Assembly: GCA_964502465.1 (NCBI GenBank)
Contig: CAZCWX010000076.1
Location: 1 to 64,000, forward strand
Direction: 5' to 3'
Length of the DNA stretch: 64,000 nt
From: CAZCWX01 sp964502465
GTDB lineage: Bacteria > Desulfobacterota > Binatia > Bin18
The position numbers and the translations under genes were made by a program. This document shows, in pieces, positions 16,008 to 26,274 of this stretch; the first letter of the stretch is position 1, and each line of letters opens with the position of its first letter. Under the pieces are notes generated by a model. It ran no database searches. It saw nothing but the letters and a program-made list of their open reading frames with translations, and had not been told where the DNA came from.

Positions 16008-17516
16008 ATGGAACTGCGTGCTGCAGAGATCAGCGAAATTATCAAACAACAGATCCAAGGCTATAGCAAACATGTGGAATTGCGAGAGACTGGCACGGTG
16101 CTCTCGGCTAGTGATGGTATCGCCCGCATCCATGGTTTGGATCGGGTTGCGGCGGGAGAATTATTGCTCTTTCCACACGATATCTATGGGTTAGCGTTGA
16201 ACTTAGAGGAAGATAACGTGGGCGCGGCGGTATTTGGGGAAGTGCAGGCGATCAGAGAAGGAGACGAGGTCCGTCGCACTGGCCGTATTGCCGAGGTTCC
16301 CGTTGGCGAGTCTATGCTCGGCCGTGTGGTGAATGCCCTTGGGCAACCAATAGACGCCAAAGGTCCCGTTGCCACCACAGAGACGCGCCGCATTGAGGTG
16401 AAGGCACCAGGGATTGTCCTGCGTCAGCCAGTAAAGGAGCCGCTCCAGACTGGCATCAAGGCGATTGACTCAATGATCCCTATTGGTCGAGGGCAGCGCG
16501 AGTTGATTATCGGGGACCGCCAGACTGGAAAGACCGCGCTCATTATCGATGCAATTATTAATCAAAAAGGCGGTGATGTTTTCTGTATCTACGTTGCGAT
16601 TGGCCAGAAACGCTCGACCGTCTCCCAAGTCGTAGAACGCTTAACCCGCGCCGGAGCGATGGAATACACTACCGTGGTTGCCGCAACCGCTTCAGAGGCA
16701 GCGCCTTTGCAGTTCATTGCCCCCTATGCTGGCTGTGCGATGGGAGAATACTTCCGCGATAACGGTAAACATGCCTTGGTCGTCTACGACGACCTTTCAA
16801 AACATGCCGTTGCCTATCGTCAGCTCTCGCTCCTCCTCCGTCGACCGCCGGGACGCGAGGCCTTCCCTGGCGATGTATTTTACTTGCACTCTCGCCTGCT
16901 CGAACGGGCGGCGAAGATGAGTGCGGCTCTGGGAGGAGGGTCGCTGACTGCACTGCCTGTGATCGAAACGCAAGCTGGCGACGTATCGGCGTATATCCCT
17001 ACGAACGTGATCTCGATTACCGATGGTCAGATCTTTTTAGAAACAGACCTCTTTTATGCTGGGGTTCGACCAGCGGTCAACGTCGGCATTTCTGTCTCTC
17101 GTGTGGGGGGGGCCGCGCAGATGAAGGCCATGAAACAGGTGGCAGGTTCTCTCCGCCTTGACTTGGCGCAATATCGTGAAATGGCAGCGTTCGCGCAATT
17201 TGGCTCAGACCTTGATGCCGCAACCCAGCGGATGTTAGCCCGCGGCACCCGTTTGGTCGAGATTCTCAAGCAAGGGCAGTATCAGCCACTTCCTGTCGAA
17301 CGCCAGATCCTCATCCTTTACGCAGGGACCAATGGCTTTGTCGATCAGTTACCTGAGAGTGCCCTGAAGAAGTATGAGCAAGAACTTTTCCGCTTCATCG
17401 ACACTCGCCACCCTGATATCTTCGCTGATCTGCTCACGAAACGCGAGCTGAGTGATGAGCTGAAAGAGCGGATCAACACCGCCCTCAAAGAGTTTAACGA
17501 AAGTTTCACTGCATAA
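16008..17516 (+). CDS. atpA: ATP synthase F1 subunit alpha
   Basis: A 502-residue non-catalytic nucleotide-binding subunit. The P-loop [10 protein letters not shown] lies around residues 169-178, and the Arg of [10 protein letters not shown] is the alpha arginine finger that acts in the neighbouring beta site. The N-terminal beta barrel and C-terminal helical bundle are complete. A GAGGGAAAACG sequence precedes the ATG. It is co-directional with atpG, six bases away. Confidence 0.97.
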   Translation: MELRAAEISEIIKQQIQGYSKHVELRETGTVLSASDGIARIHGLDRVAAGELLLFPHDIYGLALNLEEDNVGAAVFGEVQAIREGDEVRRTGRIAEVPVGESMLGRVVNALGQPIDAKGPVATTETRRIEVKAPGIVLRQPVKEPLQTGIKAIDSMIPIGRGQRELIIGDRQTGKTALIIDAIINQKGGDVFCIYVAIGQKRSTVSQVVERLTRAGAMEYTTVVAATASEAAPLQFIAPYAGCAMGEYFRDNGKHALVVYDDLSKHAVAYRQLSLLLRRPPGREAFPGDVFYLHSRLLERAAKMSAALGGGSLTALPVIETQAGDVSAYIPTNVISITDGQIFLETDLFYAGVRPAVNVGISVSRVGGAAQMKAMKQVAGSLRLDLAQYREMAAFAQFGSDLDAATQRMLARGTRLVEILKQGQYQPLPVERQILILYAGTNGFVDQLPESALKKYEQELFRFIDTRHPDIFADLLTKRELSDELKERINTALKEFNESFTA

Positions 17517-17522
17517 ATTCTC

Positions 17523-18380
17523 ATGGCCACTCTCAAAGCGATTCGCAGACGTGTCTCGTCCGTCCGGAACATTCAACAGATTACCAAGGCGATGAAAATG
17601 GTCTCTGCTGCCCGGCTACGCCGGGCACAGGAGGCTGCATTCGCCGCGCGACCGTATGCTGAGAAACTCGAAGCCGTATTGCAAAACTTAGCGGCCCAGC
17701 GTGATACCCTTGCTCATCCGTTCCTCACCGCTCGCGAGGAAAAGAACGTTGATCTGCTCGTCATTACCTCTGATCGTGGCCTTTGCGGTGGGTTCAACGC
17801 CAACCTGATCCGGGCTGCCGAGGCCTTTATGCGGGAGCGCACTGAGCAAAAGGTCTCCCTCTCTTTCATTGGGCGGCGGGGGGTTGATTACTTCAAGCGT
17901 CGGCCGGTACCCATAACAGAACAGCACGTCAACCTCTTTGGCCGCCTGACTCCGCCCCTCGCGCATGAAATTGGTCAGCGTATGGGTGAACGCTTTCTCC
18001 GGGGAGAATCAGACGGTTTCTATGTGCTGTACGCCCGCTTCCGCTCTGCGTTAGTGCAAACCCCCACGGTTGACCAAGTCTTGCCCATTGTCGCAAAAGA
18101 ACGGGAAGCGGCGCAGGGGTCACTGGAATATCTCTATGAACCGACCCCACAAGCACTGCTGGTGAGCCTTCTGTCACGCTATGTCGACATGCTGATCTAT
18201 CGAGCGATGCTCGAGTCGATCGCGAGTGAGCACGGTGCTCGCATGACCGCGATGGACAACGCGACGAACAATGCCGTGGACATGATCAGCCGTCTGACCT
18301 TGGATATGAACCGGGCTCGTCAGGCCGGTATCACCCGTGAGTTACTGGAAATCGTTTCGACAAGTGAGGCCTTGAAGTAG
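17523..18380 (+). CDS. atpG: ATP synthase F1 subunit gamma
   Basis: A 285-residue central rotor shaft. The conserved ends are intact: RRVSSVRNIQQITKAMKMVSAARLRRAQ at the N-terminus and ATNNAVDMISRLTLDMNRARQAGITRELLEIVSTSEAL at the C-terminus, the two helices that form the coiled coil in the alpha-beta hexamer. The middle carries SDRGLCGGFNANL. It begins six bases after atpA. Confidence 0.96.
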   Translation: MATLKAIRRRVSSVRNIQQITKAMKMVSAARLRRAQEAAFAARPYAEKLEAVLQNLAAQRDTLAHPFLTAREEKNVDLLVITSDRGLCGGFNANLIRAAEAFMRERTEQKVSLSFIGRRGVDYFKRRPVPITEQHVNLFGRLTPPLAHEIGQRMGERFLRGESDGFYVLYARFRSALVQTPTVDQVLPIVAKEREAAQGSLEYLYEPTPQALLVSLLSRYVDMLIYRAMLESIASEHGARMTAMDNATNNAVDMISRLTLDMNRARQAGITRELLEIVSTSEALK

Positions 18381-19874
<1,494 letters not shown>

Positions 19875-19946
19875 ACAAAGGGTGCAGAGTGAAAAGTCCC
19901 CAACTCTTCGCAGCTGACTTTTTATTACTAAACGCTTCGGAGCACT

Positions 19947-20369
19947 ATGGCTGACTTTCTTCGTCTTCGTGTGATAACGCCAGAGCGGTTACTTCTCGAT
20001 GAAGAAGTAGATGAGGTCACTGCTCCTGGCACGGTCGGTGAGTTCGGTGTCCTCCCGAACCACATCACTTTTCTCTCTTCTCTGCAACCAGGCAGACTGA
20101 CCTACAAGAAGGGCGCACAAGTACATGCCCTTGCTGTCAGTGGAGGATTCGCCGAAGTCGTGGATAACGTGATGACTGTCCTAGCTGATAGCGCTGAGTT
20201 CGCTGAAGAAATTGATATCGAGCGGGCCCGTGTGGCGCTACGCACAGCCGAAGAGCGTCTGAAAAAGCTTGCAGCGAGCGATCCTGACTTCGCTGAGGAT
20301 GAAGCTGCACGTCTCCGTGCACAGGCCAGGATTGAGGTTGCGACAGGGAGTACTGCACAACGTATGTAA
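19947..20369 (+). CDS. atpC: ATP synthase F1 subunit epsilon
   Basis: A 140-residue rotor subunit and intrinsic inhibitor. It has the N-terminal ten-stranded barrel (LRVITPERLLLDEEVDEVTAPGTVGEFGVLPNHITFLSSLQPG) and a C-terminal helical pair (ERARVALRTAEERLKKLAASDPDFAEDEAARLRAQARIEVA). This ends the F1 operon. The a and c subunit genes (atpB, atpE) are not in the window, which fits lineages where they are encoded elsewhere. Confidence 0.94.
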   Translation: MADFLRLRVITPERLLLDEEVDEVTAPGTVGEFGVLPNHITFLSSLQPGRLTYKKGAQVHALAVSGGFAEVVDNVMTVLADSAEFAEEIDIERARVALRTAEERLKKLAASDPDFAEDEAARLRAQARIEVATGSTAQRM

Positions 20370-20777
20370 AATTATGGCTCATGTCCAGGATTTGTGCTGG
20401 CAACGGCAGGCAGAGCTTCCCCTACTCAGTAGACGTTCCACGGGAATAGTCCTGTAGAGTGGGCCGTGCCCGTCATCAAGCGCTCGCGCACAGATTTTGT
20501 ACATACGCGAAAATTGTTTCCGCTTTTACCATTCTCGTAGTTGTGGTTAAGACACCCTTCTTTTTCAGCTTTGCTGAATCCACTCTGTTCTTTCCTGTCC
20601 CTGCGTTCCCTTTACCCCTATGGGACCCATCTCCCCCTTGGATACCGTCTGGCTGCTGACCGAGTAGTGGTCTCCTTCTATACTGCCTTTAAGTTTCTGG
20701 GCCTCTCTCCGATGATACAAATGCTGATCCTCTTCCTGACCGCCATAGGGCCAGAGGGAAACATAGGAGGTTTTCTC
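20370..20777. other. 408-base gap between atpC and the ParA-like gene
   Basis: No terminator, tRNA or recognised RNA was found. The downstream frame is open back to 20541 but the strong AGGAGG at 20765-20770 fixes the start at 20778, so the preceding translation is not coding. TTGTGGTTAAGA-type sequences occur but no convincing promoter pair was seen. The region should hold the promoter of the next operon. Confidence 0.4.
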
Positions 20778-22247
20778 ATGTTTGGGATTGACCCAACAAT
20801 GTTAGTGATTTCCTTACTGGCTGGAGGAATTGTTATTCTCTTGATGCGTCTTCTCCTCCAGCCACATGCGCAATCTGCTGGGCCGCAGGGACGGTCTGAT
20901 CTGGCCGGAGGAGGAACAGAGCCTTCTTCACGCCATTGGAATGCTACTGGAGACAAGTCCCCAGCTTTTGCCAATCAGTCTCTTGGACGGCAGAATGGTC
21001 TTCCTAACGGAGATACTACTGCACCAGTTCTTGCTCCTCTTGAAAAGAACGACATAACCCCAACTGGGTTCTCTGCGCCTGCTATGGAAGCAAAAATACC
21101 CGAAGCTTCGAACTCTGGAGAACAGAGACAGGCTCTTATTTTAGAGACTCCTGCCGAAAAGGTTTCAGAAATTGCTGCGAAACAAGGAGCCGTGGTCGGG
21201 CAGAAAAAGCAAGCTGGTTCGGACACGCTGTGGGCAGATTTGAAAAATGAGCGGACGGCACGTTTCATTAGTTTTATTAATTTCAAAGGTGGGGTAGGGA
21301 AGAGCACAACTGCAGTGGAAACTGCAGCGTCTCTTGCCCGACACTTTGGCAAGCGGGTGTTACTGATTGATCTGGATCCACAGACCAATTCAACTTTCTA
21401 TCTGATGGATCATGCGGAGTGGGAACGATGGACCCAGACGAATGGTTCACTGAAAACGCTTTTTGAGGCGTATTTATCCGGTAAAGAAGACACATTCGAC
21501 GTTTCTCAGGTGATTAAGAGAGATCTGCTGTGTCACGGAGGAACTCCTCTCGCTCCTGGCTTCGAGCTCTTACCCTCGCACCTTGCGCTCGTCCAGATTG
21601 ATATTCAGTTGGCGGCACGATCAGTCATTGGCGAAGCTGTCTTTAGTAACCAGGCGATTATTCGCCAAGCGTTGCAAAAAGTCCAACATCAGTATGACTA
21701 TATCTTCTTTGACTGTCCTCCTAACTTCAACTTAGTGACGCAAAATGGTCTTTTTGCCAGCGATGGGTATGTCATCCCTGCTATTCCAGATTACCTCTCG
21801 ACTCTCGGCGTTAATCTGATCCAGGGAGAAGTGAACCGGTTTTCTAACCGTATCCGCCATGCCTTAGCAATGTTTGGGGGAACTTTTGCCGGACCTGAAC
21901 TCAAAGGCATCATTTTTACTCGTGTCCGCTTGCGCAGTCGCAACCCCTTGCGGTTTGTTGACTTACACGCACGGCGGATGCAAGAAGTGCACAGGACAAA
22001 TCCTGGGCTTGTATTCGAGCACTTCATCAGCGAAGCAGTCCGCTTTGCAGAAGCACCGGAGCGGCAGCTTCCGGTCAGTCTCTCTCCGCGACCTGAAGAT
22101 CGTGAGGCTCGTGACGAGTTTCTTCGGCTCGCAGAGGAGTTCATTGAGCGCACCGATGGAAAGGAGAACCTCCGTGGCACTGAAGACCTCTCATGGCCTG
22201 GCACTGATGCTGGAGAACATCTGTCAGGCATTGCGCGAGCTTCCTGA
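20778..22247 (+). CDS. Membrane-anchored ParA/MinD-like ATPase
   Basis: A 489-residue protein. Residues 1-27 form a membrane helix (PTMLVISLLAGGIVILLMRLLL), residues 28-160 a Pro/Ser/Gly-rich linker, and from about 162 a ParA ATPase with deviant Walker A FKGGVGKSTTAVETA (170-177 core), LLIDLDPQTNSTF and FFDCPPNFNLVTQNGLFASDGYVIPA. Soluble ParA proteins lack the helix and linker. The start has AGGAGG seven bases upstream. It is not next to parB or parS. A small gene overlaps its 3' end, and the pair could be a positioning or surface-localisation system. ParA type is certain; the function is unknown. Confidence 0.75.
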   Translation: MFGIDPTMLVISLLAGGIVILLMRLLLQPHAQSAGPQGRSDLAGGGTEPSSRHWNATGDKSPAFANQSLGRQNGLPNGDTTAPVLAPLEKNDITPTGFSAPAMEAKIPEASNSGEQRQALILETPAEKVSEIAAKQGAVVGQKKQAGSDTLWADLKNERTARFISFINFKGGVGKSTTAVETAASLARHFGKRVLLIDLDPQTNSTFYLMDHAEWERWTQTNGSLKTLFEAYLSGKEDTFDVSQVIKRDLLCHGGTPLAPGFELLPSHLALVQIDIQLAARSVIGEAVFSNQAIIRQALQKVQHQYDYIFFDCPPNFNLVTQNGLFASDGYVIPAIPDYLSTLGVNLIQGEVNRFSNRIRHALAMFGGTFAGPELKGIIFTRVRLRSRNPLRFVDLHARRMQEVHRTNPGLVFEHFISEAVRFAEAPERQLPVSLSPRPEDREARDEFLRLAEEFIERTDGKENLRGTEDLSWPGTDAGEHLSGIARAS

Positions 22248-22605
22248 TGAAAATTTGTTCGCTCTGCTCCAGAAGCTCCAATTTGCCCAGGCCGGACAAA
22301 GGCGCAATCGTGCTCCACGGCCATCTCGCAACCTGCCACCTCCTCCACGAGACCCGCGCGAGATGGACCGCAGCGAGCTAAAAGCCTATCTGCAGAGCGC
22401 TCACTATTTCCCCCACAAGGCAGACTTATTAGAGTTTGCCAGGCGGTATGGTGTGCCGGCGAACAGCCATACGCCCCGTGATGAAATTATCCGGCTCTGT
22501 GTGCGGATGCTGCACGATATTCCTCACGGGTTTATCATCTTACGCGCTCTTGCCACGGAGTATGATCCTGTTTCTTTGCCGTCTGATCACTCCTTAGGGA
22601 ATTAA
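22174..22605 (+). CDS. Small protein coupled to the membrane-anchored ParA, unknown function
   Basis: A 143-residue protein from GTG 22174 (AGGAG at 22162-22166) that overlaps the ParA-like gene by 74 bases, so translation should be coupled. It has an N-terminal helix (LMLENICQALRELPDENLFALLQKLQFAQAG), a Pro/Arg-rich linker, and a C-terminal helical module (MDRSELKAYLQSAHYFPHKADLLEFARRYGVPANSHTPRDEIIRLCVRML) reminiscent of SAP/HeH-type helical folds. An alternative ATG at 22156 exists. No family is recognised. It could act as a regulator or cargo adaptor of the ATPase. Confidence 0.7.
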   Translation: MALKTSHGLALMLENICQALRELPDENLFALLQKLQFAQAGQRRNRAPRPSRNLPPPPRDPREMDRSELKAYLQSAHYFPHKADLLEFARRYGVPANSHTPRDEIIRLCVRMLHDIPHGFIILRALATEYDPVSLPSDHSLGN

Positions 22606-22630
22606 GCGAGTGAGACCGTGAGAGAGGAGG

Positions 22631-23629
22631 CTACTTTTTCGGGACTTTCTTGAGAAGGGCCGCGACGATCTGATCTGCTGTGACGCTTTCAGCTTCAGCC
22701 TGGAAGTTTAGGAGGCAGCGATGGCGCAGGGCTGGCAGAGCGACATCTGTGATATCGTCAAAACTCACATTGACTCGGTTATCGAGCAACGCATTGACCT
22801 TCGCCCCAAGCGTGATAGCTTGAGCCCCACGCGGGCCAGGACCATAACGCAAATATTGTGTCACTTCGGGGACCACAGATTGTGTATTCCCTGGAGTGGC
22901 CGTAGCAATGAGCCGTGCAACATAGCTACTGAGCGGCGGGGCCAGTAACACCTGGCGTACCACCACCTTCATGTCTTCCACTAACCATTGCGGCTGATCC
23001 GCGGGTAGAACCTGTTTCATCTGATATCGTGAGTCTGTCGTTGTACGAGCGAGGATCTCTGACAGTTCTATGGAGTTGGGAGGAGAAACAATCAGTTTGA
23101 AAAGGAAACGGTCAAGCTGCGCTTCGGGGAGCGGGTATGTCCCTTCTATCTCGATGGGGTTTTGGGTTGCTAAAACAAAAAATGGAGGATCCAATTTGTA
23201 CGTTTCGCCAAAAACTGTGACCTGCTGCTCTTCCATTGCTTCCAAGATCGCCGACTGCGTCTTGGGAGTCGCCCGGTTGACTTCGTCCGCTAAGACGATG
23301 TTGGCGAAGACCGGCCCCCGTTTAAATTCAAAGTGACGATCGGTCGCGCCTTCGGACAGCACCTGAGTGCCGACGATATCAGCAGGCATCAGGTCTGGTG
23401 TAAATTGGATACGCTTGAAACTGAGGCCAAGAGCCTGACTGAGGGACTTTACCATGAGAGTTTTCCCCAATCCTGGGACTCCCTCGATCAGCACATGGCC
23501 ACCTGCAAAAAAGGCGGTGACAATTTTTCGCACGACATCTTTGTGGCCAACAATAACTCGGCTCACCTCTTCTTCTATAGCAACAAAGAGGTGGCGAAAT
23601 TCTTGGACTCGATCTTCCCGTTGTGTCAT
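22631..23629 (-). CDS. MoxR-family AAA ATPase
   Basis: A 332-residue AAA_3 chaperone-like ATPase. Walker A is GVPGLGKTLMVKSL near residue 53, Walker B is IVLADEVNRATPKTQSAILEAMEEQQVTV, and the sensor region contains FFVLATQNPIEIEGTYPLPEAQLDRF; GPGPRGAQAI and LRHRC complete the family signature. MoxR proteins work with VWA/DUF58 partners in complex maturation or in envelope stress. Here the only neighbour in the operon is the large membrane protein upstream, three bases away; no DUF58/VWA gene was found in the window. Confidence 0.9.
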   Translation of the reverse strand: MTQREDRVQEFRHLFVAIEEEVSRVIVGHKDVVRKIVTAFFAGGHVLIEGVPGLGKTLMVKSLSQALGLSFKRIQFTPDLMPADIVGTQVLSEGATDRHFEFKRGPVFANIVLADEVNRATPKTQSAILEAMEEQQVTVFGETYKLDPPFFVLATQNPIEIEGTYPLPEAQLDRFLFKLIVSPPNSIELSEILARTTTDSRYQMKQVLPADQPQWLVEDMKVVVRQVLLAPPLSSYVARLIATATPGNTQSVVPEVTQYLRYGPGPRGAQAITLGAKVNALLDNRVNVSFDDITDVALPALRHRCLLNFQAEAESVTADQIVAALLKKVPKK

Positions 23630-23632
23630 AAC

Positions 23633-25039
23633 CTATTGTCGCAGGATTGCCCGGTACTCTAGGGGAATAGGTTGCTTGGGTTTAGGCTGATCTGGCACTC
23701 CTTCTTTCAGGGGAGCATTGCTATACGGAGTTTTCGGCAGGGCGCCCCCGCGCCCCTCGGTACGTTTGTCGCCACCTGGAGCATCCTGCCCGAGCGGAAC
23801 TCGCACCTTAACAAATTGCGCGTCCTTCGTGAGAAATCCGCCAGGTTGCTCTCCTGGTTTCAGGAAACGCTCTCCGCTACTACCTCCCCTTGCGGTACCC
23901 ATCCCTTTTTGTTGTTGCTGTTGGGAGTCTGGGGCCTGCTGCTCTTTTTCCGCACCCTGATTGTGATCTTGTCGCTCTCCTGGTCGGTCGGGATCTGTTC
24001 CTGGCCCCTGATTGTTTGCCGCCTGCTCCTGGGAGGACTGTTGTTGCTGGCCAGGCGGCTCATTTCCTGTACGTTCTTGCTTTTCTCCTGATTGGGGTTG
24101 TGGGAGGTTGAACTGAACGCCACCACCAGCCTTGCGCGGCTCGGACTGTTCTTGTTTTTCCCCATCTTTGGTTGGCCCAGTATGGGGTTCATTACCGGCT
24201 GCGGTAGAGGGGGATTTCTTTAATTGTTCTAGGTTCTGCTCCGATTTTGCCAATGGCGTATCACCCGCTTGTGGTTGATCAGTTTGATTGCCTGAATCCT
24301 GGTCTTTCTTGCTATCATTCGCAAAAAGCTTGAGATCGAATGGTAAAAGTTGAGGAAGCGGGAGGTTGAGCCGTTGCTGTGCTTCTTCGATAAGCTGCTG
24401 CTGCTCTCGCGGCGACAGGGCAGGATTCTTGAGTTCTTCTGCTAGGGTTAGCAGTTGAGTCCCAGCGGCCTGTTCTTGAAGAGTTGCGCCCTTCATAAGT
24501 TCTCGGGCAATCTGTTCGAGATGTGTTAGGACTTGGTCATTGGGAGTTTGGGGGGCCAGCAGTGAACTTACTGGGGTTGAGGGAAGAAAAAACAGCATGA
24601 GGATACTGAGTGCAGCGGCGAGGAGCGCCACAGGTACCCGCTTATCCACTGTGAATGGCAGGTCTCGCGCTGGGATGAAAGAGGAAGCTTTACGAGCAGT
24701 TTGGCGTTGGAGAAGAGAGGAGAAAGGCAGGCCTGGTTGATTCTGAGCAAGGGTCGCGTAAGTGAGAAAGCGTTCCTGACCATCAGTTTGCTCATCAAGG
24801 AAAGAGGCGACGGCTTCCCAGTCTTCAACTTTCTTGGCTTTCACTAAAGTCAGGATCATGAGGGTGCCTAGGAGAGTAAGGGGAATAAGCACGAGAAAGG
24901 CTGAAAGGGAAAAAGCTGAGAGCAAAATATGGCCAGTCACAAGAAGGGCGACCATGAGCGAGAGAAAGAAGCTATAGATATTCGCCCGTCTTTGGTTACG
25001 GAGCCGTCTCCCTGTTTGCGCAATGAGGGTGGAGGGCAT
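23633..25039 (-). CDS. Membrane protein with Gln/Gly/Pro-rich periplasmic-type region, MoxR operon
   Basis: About 468 residues. Two membrane helices near the N-terminus (FFLSLMVALLVTGHILLSAF and LIPLTLLGTLMILTLV), a third near residue 150 (VALLAAALSILMLFFL), a coiled segment rich in Gln/Glu (EQAAGTQLLTLAEELKNPAL, QQQLIEEAQQRL), a long disordered Gln/Glu/Gly/Pro tail and a terminal PLEYRAILRQ, which recalls the end of DUF4175-like proteins. The ATG at 25039 is preferred over 25045 or 25153 because AGGA lies five bases before it. No enzymatic motif is seen. It lies directly upstream of moxR, so a MoxR partner or substrate role is plausible. Family membership is not proven. Confidence 0.7.
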   Translation of the reverse strand: MPSTLIAQTGRRLRNQRRANIYSFFLSLMVALLVTGHILLSAFSLSAFLVLIPLTLLGTLMILTLVKAKKVEDWEAVASFLDEQTDGQERFLTYATLAQNQPGLPFSSLLQRQTARKASSFIPARDLPFTVDKRVPVALLAAALSILMLFFLPSTPVSSLLAPQTPNDQVLTHLEQIARELMKGATLQEQAAGTQLLTLAEELKNPALSPREQQQLIEEAQQRLNLPLPQLLPFDLKLFANDSKKDQDSGNQTDQPQAGDTPLAKSEQNLEQLKKSPSTAAGNEPHTGPTKDGEKQEQSEPRKAGGGVQFNLPQPQSGEKQERTGNEPPGQQQQSSQEQAANNQGPGTDPDRPGERQDHNQGAEKEQQAPDSQQQQQKGMGTARGGSSGERFLKPGEQPGGFLTKDAQFVKVRVPLGQDAPGGDKRTEGRGGALPKTPYSNAPLKEGVPDQPKPKQPIPLEYRAILRQ

Positions 25040-25046
25040 AGTCATC

Positions 25047-26195
25047 CTAGAATTGCCTTCGCTGAAACCGATAGACAGCACGGTTATGCGCCTCCAGATC
25101 AGATGAGAAAACGTGAGAACCATCTCCTCTGGCGACAAAATATAGATAGTCAATCTTCGCTGGATTCAGGGCAGCGAGCATAGACTCCAGTCCAGGGCTC
25201 GCGATCGGTCCAGGCGGAAGGCCGCGGAACAAGTAGGTATTGTACAGTGTAGGAGTAAGGAGGTGCTGGCGTGTGAGGTTCCCGTCGAACTCATCAAGGC
25301 CATAGATGACGCTCGGGTCACACTGTAACGGCATCCCTATGCGCAGTCGGTTATGAAAGACCGCTGCCACAAGGGAACGCTCTGTGCCAAGCCGTGTTTC
25401 TTTCTCAATCAATGAAGCCAGGGTAATAGCCTCATGGAGCGAAAAGTGCTGGGCTGCAATCTGGCGATACATGGTCGGACTCATCACTTTGTAGAATCGT
25501 TCGATCATACGCCCCAGAATTGCTTCTGGCGCTGCCAACCAGGAGAAATGGTAGGTATCTGGGTATAAGTACCCTTCCATTCCCTGTGGGGGTAGTCCCC
25601 AAGTCGCCAAGAAATCTGTATCAATGTTCAGACACAAAAATTGCTCCTCAGCCCCAAACCCTTTCCGTGCCAACAGGCTGACAATCTGCTTAAACGTCAT
25701 CCCTTCTGTCACGGTTATGGTATGACGAAGGCCTTTTCCATTGACGAGCATATGCAAGACAGAAAGGGGGGACAGGGGATCTGTAAACAGATATTCTCCG
25801 CTCCTGACCTTTCGGTCCGCTCCGGTAAGACGAGCCCACCAAGAAAAAAACCGAGCATTGGTAATCACCCCTTCAGATGCAAGGATGTGGGCTGTTTTCC
25901 ATAGCGGAGAGCTCTGCGGTATAAAGATAATGACGTGTCGCTGGAGTGCGGGTCCCGGTGTAGTGAGAAAATGGTGGACATGCCAGGCGAAAAAGCTACA
26001 GGCACAGGTAAGTATGACGAAACAGAAAACCAACACTCTCTTCACTGCAGCAACAGTAACATCGGCCTGAGTGCGATACAATGTCATCCCTAAAGCGCTC
26101 AGTTCCTCAGCTTCGGCATAAAAATAAGGATTGAGACTGCGTTCCCTTGTTGAGCCTTCTCTTGAATGAGGAGACTGATGACCGACCGTTGACAC
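25047..26195 (-). CDS. mltG: Endolytic murein transglycosylase MltG
   Basis: Inner-membrane enzyme that cuts nascent glycan strands and so sets their length. Residues 54-77 form the membrane anchor (VLVFCFVILTCACSFFAWHVHHFL), followed by a LysM-like domain (SGEYLFTDPLSPLSVLHML) and the YceG catalytic domain (MEGYLYPDTYHF, ASLIEKETRLG with the catalytic Glu near residue 264, and GLPPGPIASPGLESMLAALNP). A start at the ATG 26087 would shorten the cytosolic leader by 36 residues; neither has an obvious ribosome binding site. It ends seven bases before the next gene and is divergent from the M23 peptidase. Confidence 0.93.
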   Translation of the reverse strand: MSTVGHQSPHSREGSTRERSLNPYFYAEAEELSALGMTLYRTQADVTVAAVKRVLVFCFVILTCACSFFAWHVHHFLTTPGPALQRHVIIFIPQSSPLWKTAHILASEGVITNARFFSWWARLTGADRKVRSGEYLFTDPLSPLSVLHMLVNGKGLRHTITVTEGMTFKQIVSLLARKGFGAEEQFLCLNIDTDFLATWGLPPQGMEGYLYPDTYHFSWLAAPEAILGRMIERFYKVMSPTMYRQIAAQHFSLHEAITLASLIEKETRLGTERSLVAAVFHNRLRIGMPLQCDPSVIYGLDEFDGNLTRQHLLTPTLYNTYLFRGLPPGPIASPGLESMLAALNPAKIDYLYFVARGDGSHVFSSDLEAHNRAVYRFQRRQF

Positions 26196-26274
26196 GTTGC
26201 AAAGTTTCTCTTGACATTTTTTCTCTTTGCTGGCAGTGTGGGGCGCGTTTTAGTTTTGCTTGGGGGAGTGGTTG

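Noticed and set aside
20541..20777. Upstream in-frame extension of the membrane-anchored ParA
   Set aside because: The frame is open but AGGAGG at 20765-20770 with ideal spacing fixes the start at 20778, and the extension has no protein-like pattern.
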